Shown here: positions 13,416 through 21,939 of the stretch, piece after piece
Numbering within the stretch: position 1 is the first letter of the stretch
How the letters are laid out: each line of letters starts with the position of its first letter
DNA from: an uncultured Bacilli bacterium
Lineage (GTDB): Bacteria > Bacillota_I > Bacilli_A > RF39 > UBA660
Assembly: GCA_948479395.1 (NCBI GenBank)
Contig: CAOLUI010000017.1
Coordinates: forward strand, 1-21,962
Length of the DNA stretch: 21,962 nt
Direction of reading: 5' to 3'
The notes under the pieces: model-generated
Database searches by the model: none
What the model saw: the letters and a program-made list of their open reading frames with translations, nothing else
Told to the model about the DNA's origin: nothing
Made by a program: the position numbers and the translations under genes

Positions 13416-13445
13416 AAATTTTTCACCATTTCATTTTATGTATAA

Positions 13446-13474
13446 TTGCAGTATAAAAGTACATATGATATTAT
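13446..13474 (+). promoter_or_regulatory. Promoter of lemA-DUF2207
   Basis: TTGCAG (13446-13451), a 17-nt spacer and TATTAT (13469-13474) preceded by TGA. It lies in the divergent 80-nt gap between the DUF368 gene and lemA. Confidence 0.75.
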
Positions 13475-13495
13475 AAAATATAAGGAGGAGTATAA

Positions 13496-14050
13496 ATGAA
13501 TATTGGATTAATAATTTTAATTGGCGTAATAGTTTTAATAATTTTAAGTTTTGTTATTATTTATAATAGCTTAATTAGTTTAAGAAATCGGGTTAAGGAT
13601 CAATGGGCTCAAATAGATGTGCAATTAAAAAGAAGGTTTGATTTAATTCCTAATTTAGTAGAAACGGTAAAAGGTTATGCAAAACATGAGAGTGAAACTT
13701 TAGAAAGTGTTATTAAAGCGCGAAATACTTTTTTAGAAGCTAAAACACCAGAAGAAGAAATGAAAGCTAATGGTGAATTATCAAATGCTGTAACTAAGTT
13801 ATTTGCATTATCGGAGAGTTATCCAGATTTAAAAGCTAATACTAATTTTTTAGATTTACAAGAACAATTAAACGGAACCGAGGAAAAGATAGCTAGTGCA
13901 CGTCAATTTTATAATGATACAGTTTTAATGTATAATAATAAAATTGAAATGATTCCTAGCAATATTGTAGCTGCATTATTTAAATTTCAAAAAGAAGCAT
14001 TTTTTGAAGCCAATAAAGAGGAAAGAGAAAATGTTAAAGTTCAATTTTAA
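13496..14050 (+). CDS. lemA: LemA family membrane protein
   Basis: The 184-aa protein has one N-terminal transmembrane helix (about 3-24) and a long helical cytoplasmic or exterior bundle. Family signatures are RNRVKDQWAQIDVQLKRRFD followed by LIPNLVETVKGYAKHE (about 31-67), LFALSESYPDLKANTNFLDL (about 102-121) and ARQFYNDTVLMYNNKIE. The biochemical role of LemA is unresolved; it is often next to TPM/DUF2207-type Gly-rich membrane proteins, as here. The start has AAGGAGGAG 5 nt upstream. The following gene starts 36 nt downstream, and no terminator separates them. Confidence 0.93.
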   Translation: MNIGLIILIGVIVLIILSFVIIYNSLISLRNRVKDQWAQIDVQLKRRFDLIPNLVETVKGYAKHESETLESVIKARNTFLEAKTPEEEMKANGELSNAVTKLFALSESYPDLKANTNFLDLQEQLNGTEEKIASARQFYNDTVLMYNNKIEMIPSNIVAALFKFQKEAFFEANKEERENVKVQF

Positions 14051-14086
14051 GCTTAGCTTAAAATTTTCGTTTTTTAGGAGAGATAA

Positions 14087-15946
14087 ATGAAAAAGGTTTT
14101 AATTATAATTGGATTGTTTTATTTTTTTCCTTTATTTGTAAAGGCTGGGACTGTTAATTATGATATAAAGCATTACTATATTAATGCCAATATAAGAGAA
14201 AATGGGGATTTAAAAGTATCAGAACTAATTGTATTAAAAGGAAATTTCAAAGGCTATATTAGAGATATTTTATATAAAAATAGTAAGTTAAAAGATAATG
14301 GTTATGAAAATAATTCTATTTATAATGCTAATAATATTGAAATTTTAGAAGTTGCAGCGAAGAAATGTAATAATACGGATTTTATAGATGAAAAAAATTT
14401 TACTATTTTGATGAGTGATCAGGCTAGTAATTTAGGGTATATAGAAAAAAATATTTTGGATGGTAAGAGTTATAAAATATATTTTGAAGCTCATAATGAA
14501 ATGGTTGCTTTTAAAATCTCTTATATCTTAAAAGATGTTATTGTTGCTCATGAAGATGTAGCAGAGATTTATTGGACTTTTATTGGAGAAAATTATGATG
14601 ATAGAATAAATGATTTACAAATTAGAGTAAATTTGCCTTCCAAAGATTATACTAATAACTTTCGAATATGGGCTCATGGAGAAATGACAGGAGAAATAAA
14701 AGCCATTGATAATCAAATGATTGAGGCTAAAGTTAGGGAATTACCAGCCAAGAGCAGTGTAGATATTCGCTCAACTTTTGATTTAGCTTTAATAAATAAA
14801 AATATATTGGCGAAAAAAACAAATGATCAAGCTTTGAAGCAAATCATTGAAGTGGAAACTAAGAGAGCAGATGAGGCTAATCAGGAACGTCAAAAAATGA
14901 GGATAAAATATTACATTATATTAGGGTTAATAATTGGATGGTTATTTTCTTTAATAATAAGTTGGATTTATGTTTATTGGAAATTTGATAGGGAATATAA
15001 AAAAGAATTTAAGGCTAAATATAATCGCGAGTTTATTGAGGAATATAACGTTGAGGTAATAGATTATTTATTTACAAAAAATATTACATCTAATGCGATG
15101 AGTGCTTCTATTATGAATTTAATTTATAAAAAAAATATCCAAGTTGAAGCTATTGAGGGTAAGAAAAAAGCTTATTTATTTACTCTAATAAATAAGGATA
15201 ATTTAAGTAATGCGGAAACTGATTTAGTAGATTTTTTATTTAATATAGTGGGAGAAGATAATAAATTTACAACTATTGAATTAAAGAGTTATGCTAAAAG
15301 TACTAAGACTTGTGAAAAGTTTTCTAGTCGATATCAAGCGTGGAAAAATAAAGTTATCGATGAGAGTAAAAAACAAAACTTTTATGAAATGCACGCTAAA
15401 CCTAAAATAATTGGGTTGATATATTTGGTAGGGGCAATATTTATTAATGTTTTAGCACTTGTTTTAAACGTTATAAATCCGTTTACATATATAATAGTTT
15501 TTTTAAGTATTATATTTTTGATTTATACATGTTGTTTTACGAAGCGAACTAAGAGAGGAAATGAACATTATGCTAAGTGGTTGGCTTTTAAAAATTTTTT
15601 AAATGATTTTGGCACTTTTAATATTAAAGAACTACCCGAAATTGCTTTGTGGGAACGATATATGGTGTATGCAACACTGTTTGGTTTAGCGAAGAAAGTT
15701 TCTAAGGTAATGAATGTTAAAATAAAGGATATAGAAAAGACAGGGGAATATATAAATTATGATTATATGGATTGGTATATATATGATGCGATTAATACAT
15801 CGATAGTTAGTTCAATAGATGCTAATACAACAGCGATTACAAGTGAAAGAGTAAATTCGATTTCTTCTAGTGGAAGTGGTTTTGGGGGAGGATTTTCTAG
15901 TGGTTCTGGCTTTGGCGGCGGCGGAGGCGGTGGCCGAGGTTTTTAA
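14087..15946 (+). CDS. DUF2207 domain membrane protein with Gly-rich tail
   Basis: The 619-aa protein starts with a signal peptide (MKKVLIIIGLFYFFPLFVKA, cleavage after VKA). A beta-rich extracellular DUF2207 region follows (about 22-245; HYYINANIRENGDLKVSELI and WTFIGENYDDRINDLQIRVNLPS are typical). Next come a transmembrane helix (about 273-298), a folded cytoplasmic part (about 300-440, with TKNITSNAMSASIMNLIYKK), two more helices (about 440-485), a further cytoplasmic region, and a tail of Gly/Ser repeats (GFGGGFSSGSGFGGGGGGG). This is the standard DUF2207 layout and partner of LemA. The function is unknown. The G+C content rises sharply in the Gly-rich 3' end. It is followed immediately by a terminator. 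Confidence 0.92.
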   Translation: MKKVLIIIGLFYFFPLFVKAGTVNYDIKHYYINANIRENGDLKVSELIVLKGNFKGYIRDILYKNSKLKDNGYENNSIYNANNIEILEVAAKKCNNTDFIDEKNFTILMSDQASNLGYIEKNILDGKSYKIYFEAHNEMVAFKISYILKDVIVAHEDVAEIYWTFIGENYDDRINDLQIRVNLPSKDYTNNFRIWAHGEMTGEIKAIDNQMIEAKVRELPAKSSVDIRSTFDLALINKNILAKKTNDQALKQIIEVETKRADEANQERQKMRIKYYIILGLIIGWLFSLIISWIYVYWKFDREYKKEFKAKYNREFIEEYNVEVIDYLFTKNITSNAMSASIMNLIYKKNIQVEAIEGKKKAYLFTLINKDNLSNAETDLVDFLFNIVGEDNKFTTIELKSYAKSTKTCEKFSSRYQAWKNKVIDESKKQNFYEMHAKPKIIGLIYLVGAIFINVLALVLNVINPFTYIIVFLSIIFLIYTCCFTKRTKRGNEHYAKWLAFKNFLNDFGTFNIKELPEIALWERYMVYATLFGLAKKVSKVMNVKIKDIEKTGEYINYDYMDWYIYDAINTSIVSSIDANTTAITSERVNSISSSGSGFGGGFSSGSGFGGGGGGGRGF

Positions 15947-15971
15947 GTATTCGTTTAGGATACTTTTTTTT
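15945..15971 (+). terminator. Terminator after the DUF2207 gene
   Basis: AAGTATTC (15945-15952) pairs with GGATACTT (15958-15965), one G:U pair, loop GTTTA, then a T run to 15971. The stop codon overlaps the stem. Confidence 0.88.
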
Positions 15972-15980
15972 CTTTATTTA

Positions 15981-15989
15981 TGTTAAAAT
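15981..15989 (+). promoter_or_regulatory. Extended -10 promoter of the YgjP-like gene
   Basis: TGTTAAAAT (15981-15989) is an extended -10; the -35 region overlaps the preceding terminator T tract. The predicted leader is about 12 nt. Confidence 0.5.
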
Positions 15990-16007
15990 TTAGATATGGT
16001 GGTTAGT

Positions 16008-16640
16008 ATGCAAATACAGGTTTTAAATGATTTTGTAGATGTTATAATAATTAGAAAAAATAATAAAAATATTTATTTGAGATTTAAAGAAGATAAAAAA
16101 CTATATGTTACCGCCAATTCTTTTGTTAGTGAACATAAAATAAAACAATTAATTAAAGATAATCAGAAAAAAATTGAAAAAATGTATTTAGATGTGCAAA
16201 AAAAAGTTATTGATGATATATATTTCGATTATTTAGGAAAACAATATATAATTGTTTATGATGATAGTTTAATAAAAACTTTTTTTGATAATAATATGAT
16301 CTTAGTCAAAAATAAACAAGTTTTAGAAAATTTTGAAAGACAAGAGTGTTTAAGAATTTTTAAGTTGGAAGTAGAAAAAATAAAAATAAATTTTCCTGAT
16401 ATTCCAGATTTTTCTTTAAAAATAAGAAAGATGAAGACTAGATGGGGAGTTTGTAATAGAGGGAATAATACTGTAACGTTAAATAGTGAGCTATTAAAGA
16501 AAGATTTAGATTTACTGGATTATGTTATTATTCATGAATTGTGTCATTTTTATGAAGCGAATCATAGTGCTAAATTTTGGTTTCAGGTTAGTAGGTTTTA
16601 TCCTAATTATAAGGAAGCTAGAAAAAGATTAAGGAGTTAA
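16008..16640 (+). CDS. YgjP-like (DUF45/PF01863) zinc metallopeptidase
   Basis: The ATG at 16008 is preferred over that at 15996 because GGTGG (15998-16002) is its ribosome-binding site. The 210-aa protein has an N-terminal beta-rich part and a C-terminal protease-like domain. That domain contains KTRWGVC (about 143-149, the RWGSC-type motif of the family), then HELCH (176-180), an HExxH zinc site, and a third His at 186 in EANHSAKFW. All zinc ligands are present. Members of the family are M48-related cytoplasmic peptidases of unknown substrate. It is the first gene of a closely packed group, with 3 nt before the methyltransferase gene. Confidence 0.9.
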   Translation: MQIQVLNDFVDVIIIRKNNKNIYLRFKEDKKLYVTANSFVSEHKIKQLIKDNQKKIEKMYLDVQKKVIDDIYFDYLGKQYIIVYDDSLIKTFFDNNMILVKNKQVLENFERQECLRIFKLEVEKIKINFPDIPDFSLKIRKMKTRWGVCNRGNNTVTLNSELLKKDLDLLDYVIIHELCHFYEANHSAKFWFQVSRFYPNYKEARKRLRS

Positions 16641-16643
16641 AGT

Positions 16644-17366
16644 ATGAATATTGAATCAATAAATAATAATCATGTTAAAGAATGGGTAAAATTAAATAAT
16701 AAAAAGTATCGTGATGAAGTAGGACTTTTTTTAGTAGAAGGAGACCACTTAGTTAGAGAAGCTCAAAAAAAACATTTGATTAAAGAAATTATTACCATTG
16801 ATAAAAATATAAAGGCAGATTATTATGTAACCAGAGAGATTATGAAAAAAATAAGTAATCAGGTTAGTTTTTCCTCTATTGCAGCAGTATGTTATAAATT
16901 AACAGAAAAATCGTTATCTAATCGAGTGTTATTATTAGATAATATTCAAGATCCTGGGAATTTAGGAACTATTATTAGAAGTGCTATTGCTTTTAAATTT
17001 ACAACAATTATTTTAAGTGAAGATACAGTTGATATTTATAATGATAAAGTTATTAGAGCTTCTGAAGGAATGATTTTTCATCTTAATTTTTTAAGAAAAA
17101 ATTTAAAAGATTTTTTAATCAATAACAAAGATAAGTATCAGATTTTAATAACTGATGTACGAAATGGAAAGAATATCAAAAAAATAAAATTAGATGAGAA
17201 AATTATGTTAGTGATTGGAAATGAGGGTAATGGGGTAAATAAGAATATACAACAGTTTGGAGATTTTTTGATTAATATAAAAATGCATCATATATGCGAA
17301 TCGCTTAATGCTGGGGTTTCAGCAAGTATACTAATGTATGAGATAAATGAGGCTTTTGATGAATAA
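16644..17366 (+). CDS. SpoU-family 23S rRNA 2'-O-methyltransferase (TrmH/RlmB type)
   Basis: The 240-aa protein has the N-terminal substrate-binding part (VGLFLVEGDHLVREA, 26-40) and a SPOUT methyltransferase domain with all three motifs. Motif 1 is NIQDPGNLGTIIRSA (100-114), motif 2 is LVIGNEGNGV (189-198) and motif 3 is ESLNAGVSASILMYE (219-233), in which the trefoil knot binds S-adenosylmethionine. This organisation fits the YsgA/RlmB subgroup acting on 23S rRNA; the exact nucleotide cannot be told. The gene overlaps rimM by 8 nt, pointing to translational coupling with other ribosome and tRNA maturation enzymes. Confidence 0.93.
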   Translation: MNIESINNNHVKEWVKLNNKKYRDEVGLFLVEGDHLVREAQKKHLIKEIITIDKNIKADYYVTREIMKKISNQVSFSSIAAVCYKLTEKSLSNRVLLLDNIQDPGNLGTIIRSAIAFKFTTIILSEDTVDIYNDKVIRASEGMIFHLNFLRKNLKDFLINNKDKYQILITDVRNGKNIKKIKLDEKIMLVIGNEGNGVNKNIQQFGDFLINIKMHHICESLNAGVSASILMYEINEAFDE

Positions 17367-17853
17367 GATAATTTATATTGGGAAAATAGTAAATACGCAT
17401 GGAATTAAAGGGGAATTACGAATTATAAGTGATTTTGAGAAAAAAGATAGAGTTTTTTTACCAGGATCTAAGATTTTAATTGGAAAAGAAAAAAGAGAAG
17501 AAGTTATTTCGGCTTACCGTCATCATAAAAATTTTGAAATGGTTATTTTAAAAGGATACACGAATATAAATGAGGTTTTAAAATATAAAGGAGAATTGGT
17601 TTATGTAAAAAGGGAAGAATTAAATTTAGCGAGTGCAGAATATTTATATGAAGATTTAATTGGTTTAGATATATATGAGAATAAAGAAAAAATAGGCAAA
17701 GGCTTAAATATTGTGTATAATAAATCCAATACACTTTTATATGTAAAAGCAAAGAAAGACTTTTATATTCCAATAAATAGTTTTTTTATTAAAAAAGTGG
17801 ATTTAAGAAATCAAAAATTAGAGGTGGAACATACTAAAGGATTGATTATATGA
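17359..17853 (+). CDS. rimM: 16S rRNA processing protein RimM
   Basis: RimM binds ribosomal protein S19 and helps mature the head of the 30S subunit. The ATG at 17359 is chosen because GAGG (17349-17352) is spaced correctly; an upstream in-frame ATG at 17347 lacks such a site. The 164-aa protein opens with IIYIGKIVNTHGIKGELRI, the family signature, followed by the barrel domain. The second (PRC-barrel-like) domain covers YLYEDLIGLDIYENKEKIGK and FYIPINSFFIKKVDLRNQKLEV (usually IP....FI..VD...). It overlaps the methyltransferase gene by 8 nt and trmD by 4 nt (ATGA). Confidence 0.95.
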   Translation: MNKIIYIGKIVNTHGIKGELRIISDFEKKDRVFLPGSKILIGKEKREEVISAYRHHKNFEMVILKGYTNINEVLKYKGELVYVKREELNLASAEYLYEDLIGLDIYENKEKIGKGLNIVYNKSNTLLYVKAKKDFYIPINSFFIKKVDLRNQKLEVEHTKGLII

Positions 17854-18530
17854 GAATTGATATATTGACTTTATTTCCGAAAATGTTTGAAGGATTTTTA
17901 ACAGAATCAATTATTAAAAGAGCAATTGAGAAAAAAATAGTGGAAATAAATTTGCTAAATTTTCGAGAGTTTTCGAAGTTAAACAATAATCAAGTTGATG
18001 ATACTCCATATGGTGGAGGTAGTGGGATGGTTTTGATGATTGAACCTTTAGTTTTAGCACTTGAAAAAGTAAAAAAAGAAAATTCTAAAGTTATTTTGTT
18101 GTCTCCTCAAGGGCAAACTTTTACCCAAGAAAAAGCTATTTCTTTAAAAAAAGAAAGTCATTTGATTTTAATTTGTGGACATTATGAAGGATTTGATGAG
18201 CGAATTAAACATTATATTGATGAAGAGATAAGTATAGGAGATTATGTTTTAACTGGGGGAGAAATACCTGCTATGATAATTAGTGATGCCGTTATTAGAT
18301 TAAGAGATGGCGTTATAAAAAAAGAGTCTTATTTAGAAGAATCTTTTACAAATAATTTGCTGGATTATCCTACTTATACTAAACCACGAGAATTTAGAGG
18401 TTTAAAGGTTCCAGATGTATTATTAAGTGGTGATCATAAAAAAATAGCAGAGTGGCGAAAAGAAGAGCAAATAAGAATAACAGAAGAAAAAAGAAAAGAT
18501 TTATTAGGTGAAGATCATGGAAGTTTATAA
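17850..18530 (+). CDS. trmD: tRNA (guanine37-N1)-methyltransferase
   Basis: TrmD makes m1G37 in tRNAs reading CNN codons and prevents frameshifting. The 226-aa protein shows MRIDILTLFPKMFEGFL at the start, DDTPYGGGSGMVLM (50-63), the SAM-binding knot with LICGHYEGFDERI (107-119) and SIGDYVLTGGE (128-138), and the C-terminal RNA-binding part ESFTNNLLDYPTYTKPREF and VPDVLLSGDHKKI. It is of normal length, slightly shorter than the 240-aa typical form. It starts inside the rimM stop codon (ATGA). rpsP and rplS, its common neighbours, are not here. Confidence 0.97.
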   Translation: MRIDILTLFPKMFEGFLTESIIKRAIEKKIVEINLLNFREFSKLNNNQVDDTPYGGGSGMVLMIEPLVLALEKVKKENSKVILLSPQGQTFTQEKAISLKKESHLILICGHYEGFDERIKHYIDEEISIGDYVLTGGEIPAMIISDAVIRLRDGVIKKESYLEESFTNNLLDYPTYTKPREFRGLKVPDVLLSGDHKKIAEWRKEEQIRITEEKRKDLLGEDHGSL

Positions 18531-18942
18531 GATTAAGAAAAAGAGTAAAGCCAAAAAGATTGTTAGAATTATTGGTGAGGATGAAGGGTACGAATTTAAG
18601 CCTAATATGCGGAATAATCAATTAATTAAAATAAGTAATTTATATATATATAATGATGATTTAATTAACCAAATTTTAGTTAAAAAGAATGAAAAAATAT
18701 TTCGGCGTTTAACAGCTATTGCTTTATCAGTTTTAAATGATGAGGATGCTACAAGTGGAGATGCTATAATTGCTCTTGATGAAATAGCGAAACAAAAAAG
18801 TATTATTATAAGAAAATATCTAAAATATTTAACTCAAGAAGAAGAACAGAAAATGTTGAAACGTTTAAAAATGTTAGAAAAAAAATTAAAAGAAAGATTA
18901 GAATATTTAATAAAAGAAGAAGAAAAAAATTATAGTCGATAA
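18517..18942 (+). CDS. Hypothetical protein with a charged coiled-coil C-terminus
   Basis: The 141-aa ORF starts at the ATG at 18517 (GGTG at 18507-18510), overlapping the end of trmD by 14 nt. The first half has short strand-like pieces (KKIVRIIGEDEGYEF, LIKISNLYIYN). The middle is a helical segment (FRRLTAIALSVLNDEDATSGDAIIALDEIAKQK), and the last 60 residues are a highly charged helix with heptad-like Leu/Met spacing. No signal peptide or membrane segment is seen, so it is cytoplasmic. Overlap with trmD indicates the same operon. I do not recognise the family. The Lys/Glu richness could suit an RNA- or ribosome-associated factor, but this is speculation. Confidence 0.75.
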   Translation: MEVYKIKKKSKAKKIVRIIGEDEGYEFKPNMRNNQLIKISNLYIYNDDLINQILVKKNEKIFRRLTAIALSVLNDEDATSGDAIIALDEIAKQKSIIIRKYLKYLTQEEEQKMLKRLKMLEKKLKERLEYLIKEEEKNYSR

Positions 18943-18945
18943 GAA

Positions 18946-18974
18946 TTTACAAATGGGAAAAAGAAGAGTATAAT
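18946..18974 (+). promoter_or_regulatory. Promoter of the 18993 ORF
   Basis: TTTACA (18946-18951), 17 nt, TATAAT (18969-18974): close to consensus. The predicted start at about 18981 leaves a leader of roughly a dozen nucleotides. Confidence 0.8.
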
Positions 18975-18992
18975 TTAATATAGGTGATACAT

Positions 18993-19388
18993 GTGTTTAT
19001 AGATGCTTCTTTTAAAAAATTTATGATTACAGAGAATAATGCTTCTATAGGTAAAGTTGAAGTTAATAAGGATTTATTAGCTTTAAAAAATTTTATTAGA
19101 CCTTTTATACGAAATAATGAAATAAAAGAAATAACGAAGGTTGGCAATCGGAATTATTTGGCTTTAGATCAGTATATTATTAAATCATTAAATGATTATT
19201 ATAAACGTTTGGAAGAAGTAGGAGAGACAGAAAAGAAAAAAATGTTAGAGGTATATAATCATTTATATGAGTTGTGGCAAAATTTGCGTAATTTTAAAAT
19301 TAGTCAAAATTTGCCCGAGATTGATAAAACTTATGATTTATTTTCTTATGAATTATATTTACTTGGTTATGAAGATGAAGGAAACTAA
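18993..19388 (+). CDS. Hypothetical cytoplasmic protein
   Basis: The GTG at 18993 is chosen because GGTGA (18983-18987) lies 5-6 nt upstream; another GTG at 18984 overlaps that site. The 131-aa product begins with strand pieces (MFIDASFKKFMITENNASIGKVEV) and continues with helices (LDQYIIKSLNDYYKRLEEVGETEKKKMLEVYNHLYELWQNLRNF). It has no signal peptide, membrane helix or catalytic motif that I recognise. It has its own promoter and terminator, so it is a monocistronic gene between the trmD group and recD2. The family is unknown. Confidence 0.7.
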   Translation: MFIDASFKKFMITENNASIGKVEVNKDLLALKNFIRPFIRNNEIKEITKVGNRNYLALDQYIIKSLNDYYKRLEEVGETEKKKMLEVYNHLYELWQNLRNFKISQNLPEIDKTYDLFSYELYLLGYEDEGN

Positions 19389-19409
19389 AAATTGTTTTTA
19401 GTTTTTTTT
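19383..19409 (+). terminator. Terminator overlapping the stop of the 18993 ORF
   Basis: AACTAAAAA (19383-19391) pairs perfectly with TTTTTAGTT (19395-19403) around TTG, followed by T to 19409. The stop codon TAA (19386-19388) is in the left arm. Confidence 0.88.
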
Positions 19410-19420
19410 AGTGTTACAAT
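19392..19420 (+). promoter_or_regulatory. recD2 promoter embedded in the preceding terminator
   Basis: TTGTTT (19392-19397), 17 nt, TACAAT (19415-19420) with TGT in front. The -35 hexamer covers the loop and right arm of the terminator hairpin. Confidence 0.65.
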
Positions 19421-19438
19421 TATTTTTAGGTGAAGTTC

Positions 19439-21631
19439 ATGAATTTTATTAAAGGAAGAATTAGAGCTACAATATATAAAAATGATAATGGTTTTTTTGT
19501 AGGGACATTTAGAGTAAATTCTACTAATGATGAATTCATGAAAGATTTTCTTAATAAAACAATTACGATAACAGGAACCATATTAGAGCCTAATGAAGAA
19601 GAAAAATATATTTTATATGGGGAATATATAAAACATGAAAGATTTGGTTTTCAATATAAAATAAATAATTATGAAAAGGAAAAACCAACTGGAACTGATG
19701 CCGTAATAGAATTTTTAGCTAGTCCCTTAATTAAGGGATGTGGAGATAAAACCGCAAGAAAAATTGTCGAAACTTTGGGAGAAAATGCCATTAACCAAAT
19801 TAAAGATAATATTAGTAATCTTTATTTAGTACCAGATATGACAGAGAAGAGAGCTAAAACTATATATGATTCAATTATTGCATATTCTTCTAGTGATGAT
19901 TTAATAATAGAATTAAAAGGATATGGTTTTTCTGTAGCAGAAGCAACAAAATTAATAAATAAATATAAAGATAAAACCCAAGATTTTTTACATAATAATT
20001 TATATAATTTTAAGAAAGTTATTGATTTTAATAAATTAGATTTTATATATACCAAAAATTTTGATCCAGAAAGTGAAGTGCGAAAAAAAGAATGTATTTT
20101 AGAAACCATGAGGCGTCTTAGTGATTCTTCGGGGGATATTTATTATTATCAGGAAGAAATATATTCTGGATTAAAACATTATTTTCAATTGTTATTAGAA
20201 GAGGCAGAATTTGTTTCTCTTTTAGATGATTTAAAGTTATTAGGGGTAATAATTGTTGATGAGGATAAATATTATTTGCAAGAGTATTATAAGATGGAAC
20301 ATGATATTACTCTTAATTTAAATAAAATTAATAATTTGCCTAAAAAAGAGATTAATGATTTTGAAGGACGGATTTTAGCTTTAGAGAAAACTATTGGGGT
20401 ATCTTATAATATAGACCAAAAAAAAGCGATAAAAGGAGCTTTAGAAAATCGAATTTCGATCATTTCGGGAGGTCCTGGAACTGGAAAGACAACTATCATT
20501 AATGCTATTACAAAATTATATATTGATTATTATAAATTATCTCCAATTGAGGTTTTATCTAGTGTTGCTTTAATTGCTCCAACAGGAAGGGCTAGTAAAA
20601 AATTAGCAGAGTCAACACATTTGCCTGCCATGACAATTCATCGTTATTTAAAGTGGAATAAGGATACTAATGATTTTGCAATTAATGAGTATAATAAAAA
20701 TAATCATACTTTAATAATTGTCGATGAGGTAAGTATGATTGATACTTATATATTTGATTCTTTATTAAAAGGAATAAATACTAATATTCAATTAATATTA
20801 GTTGGAGATACATTTCAACTTCCTAGTGTGGGGGCTGGTTTAGTTTTAAATGATTTAGTGGCTTCTCAATTGTTTTCTTATACTTCTTTAGAGACGATTT
20901 ATCGTCAAAGTAATAATTCTTATATTGCATATCTAGCTAAGGAAATAAAAGAGCATAATTTGAGTGAAAATTTTACGGCTAAAAAAGATGATTATAATTT
21001 TTTTGAAACAAATAGTAAGGAGATTACTAAAATAATTAAAGAAATTTGTAAAAAAAGTCAAGAAAAAGGGTTAAAAGTTGATGACATACAAATTTTAGCG
21101 CCAATGTATAAAGGAGAAAACGGTATTGATAATTTAAATTTGGCTTTACAGGAGTTATTTAATCCAGCCAAAAAAGATTATAAAGAAATAAGATTAGGGG
21201 ATATAATTTATAGAGAAAATGATAAAGTTTTACAGCTCGTAAATAATCCTGATTGTAATGTTTATAATGGCGATATTGGATATATTAAAAAAATTGAAGT
21301 AAGATTTAATCCCAGAAGAAAAGAAGTAATTATAATTGATTTTGATGGTAATTATGTTGAGTATAATAAAGAAGATTTGTTTATGATAAAACATGCTTAT
21401 GCTATTACAATTCATAAAAGCCAAGGAAGTGAATTCCCGCATGTAATTATGCCAATTAGTAAAAATTATTATAAAATGTTATATAATAAACTTATTTATA
21501 CCGGGGTATCAAGGGCTAAGAAAAGTTTAGTTTTGGTAGGAGAAAAGAATTCATTTTTAATGGCAATGAATAATGATTATAGTAGTAATCGAAAAACGAC
21601 ATTAAAAGATGTTTTATTGCATAATTTATAA
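19439..21631 (+). CDS. recD2: RecD2-type 5'-3' DNA helicase (SF1B)
   Basis: RecD2 is an ATP-driven 5'-3' helicase active in repair and replication-fork maintenance in bacteria without RecBCD. The ATG at 19439 follows AGGTGA (19428-19433), giving 730 aa. An N-terminal OB-like region (about 1-80) opens with FIKGRIRATIYKNDNGFFVGTF. Helix-hairpin-helix modules follow (LIKGCGDKTARKIVETLGENAI, and more to about 190). The helicase core has motif I GGPGTGKTT (344-352), motif II VDEVSMID (428-435), motif III GDTFQLPSVGAG, motif V-type AITIHKSQGSEF (655-666) and motif VI YTGVSRAK (687-694). All motifs are intact. The gene is the last strong hit of a run of single-gene units. Confidence 0.96.
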   Translation: MNFIKGRIRATIYKNDNGFFVGTFRVNSTNDEFMKDFLNKTITITGTILEPNEEEKYILYGEYIKHERFGFQYKINNYEKEKPTGTDAVIEFLASPLIKGCGDKTARKIVETLGENAINQIKDNISNLYLVPDMTEKRAKTIYDSIIAYSSSDDLIIELKGYGFSVAEATKLINKYKDKTQDFLHNNLYNFKKVIDFNKLDFIYTKNFDPESEVRKKECILETMRRLSDSSGDIYYYQEEIYSGLKHYFQLLLEEAEFVSLLDDLKLLGVIIVDEDKYYLQEYYKMEHDITLNLNKINNLPKKEINDFEGRILALEKTIGVSYNIDQKKAIKGALENRISIISGGPGTGKTTIINAITKLYIDYYKLSPIEVLSSVALIAPTGRASKKLAESTHLPAMTIHRYLKWNKDTNDFAINEYNKNNHTLIIVDEVSMIDTYIFDSLLKGINTNIQLILVGDTFQLPSVGAGLVLNDLVASQLFSYTSLETIYRQSNNSYIAYLAKEIKEHNLSENFTAKKDDYNFFETNSKEITKIIKEICKKSQEKGLKVDDIQILAPMYKGENGIDNLNLALQELFNPAKKDYKEIRLGDIIYRENDKVLQLVNNPDCNVYNGDIGYIKKIEVRFNPRRKEVIIIDFDGNYVEYNKEDLFMIKHAYAITIHKSQGSEFPHVIMPISKNYYKMLYNKLIYTGVSRAKKSLVLVGEKNSFLMAMNNDYSSNRKTTLKDVLLHNL

Positions 21632-21670
21632 GAAAAATATCCATAATAAAAGTAAGGATGTGATATTTTT

Positions 21671-21826
21671 ATGAAAAAAATGCTTGCAAGTGTTGGATTT
21701 GGTATGGCTTGTGGGGCTGGAGTAACAGCTTATTTATTTACAAATAAGAAAACAAAAAAGAATGCTGATAAATTATTAAATAACATGATGGATGAAGCTA
21801 ACCAAATGATTGATAAAATGAATTAA
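21671..21826 (+). CDS. 51-aa single-span membrane peptide
   Basis: The ORF starts at the ATG at 21671 with AAGGATG 11 nt upstream. It has a short Gly/Ala-rich hydrophobic stretch (MLASVGFGMACGAGVTAYLF, 4-23) and a charged helical tail (NKKTKKNADKLLNNMMDEAN). The layout resembles small YtxH-like proteins, which have an N-terminal Gly-rich membrane segment and amphipathic tail, but it is much shorter. It lies 39 nt after recD2 with no terminator between and ends before a terminator, so it is probably co-transcribed with recD2. Function unknown. Confidence 0.75.
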   Translation: MKKMLASVGFGMACGAGVTAYLFTNKKTKKNADKLLNNMMDEANQMIDKMN

Positions 21827-21835
21827 TAGTTTAAT

Positions 21836-21872
21836 TAAATACTTAATATATTTTGAGTATTTATTTTTTTTT
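21836..21872 (+). terminator. Terminator after the recD2 unit
   Basis: TAAATACT (21836-21843) pairs with AGTATTTA (21856-21863), loop of 12 nt, followed by a nine-T run. Confidence 0.85.
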
Positions 21873-21885
21873 AGTTAAATTTCTG

Positions 21886-21914
21886 TTGTTTAGAAAGATG
21901 ATAAATGCTATAAT
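21886..21914 (+). promoter_or_regulatory. Surface-protein-type promoter, copy 2
   Basis: TTGTTT (21886-21891), 17 nt, TATAAT (21909-21914) preceded by TGC. The -10 and the leader AATAATAGAAAGAGGGA match copy 1 at 5194-5244 almost base for base, while the -35 spacer sequences differ. Confidence 0.8.
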
Positions 21915-21939
21915 GGAAATAATAGAAAGAGGGAAAAAG

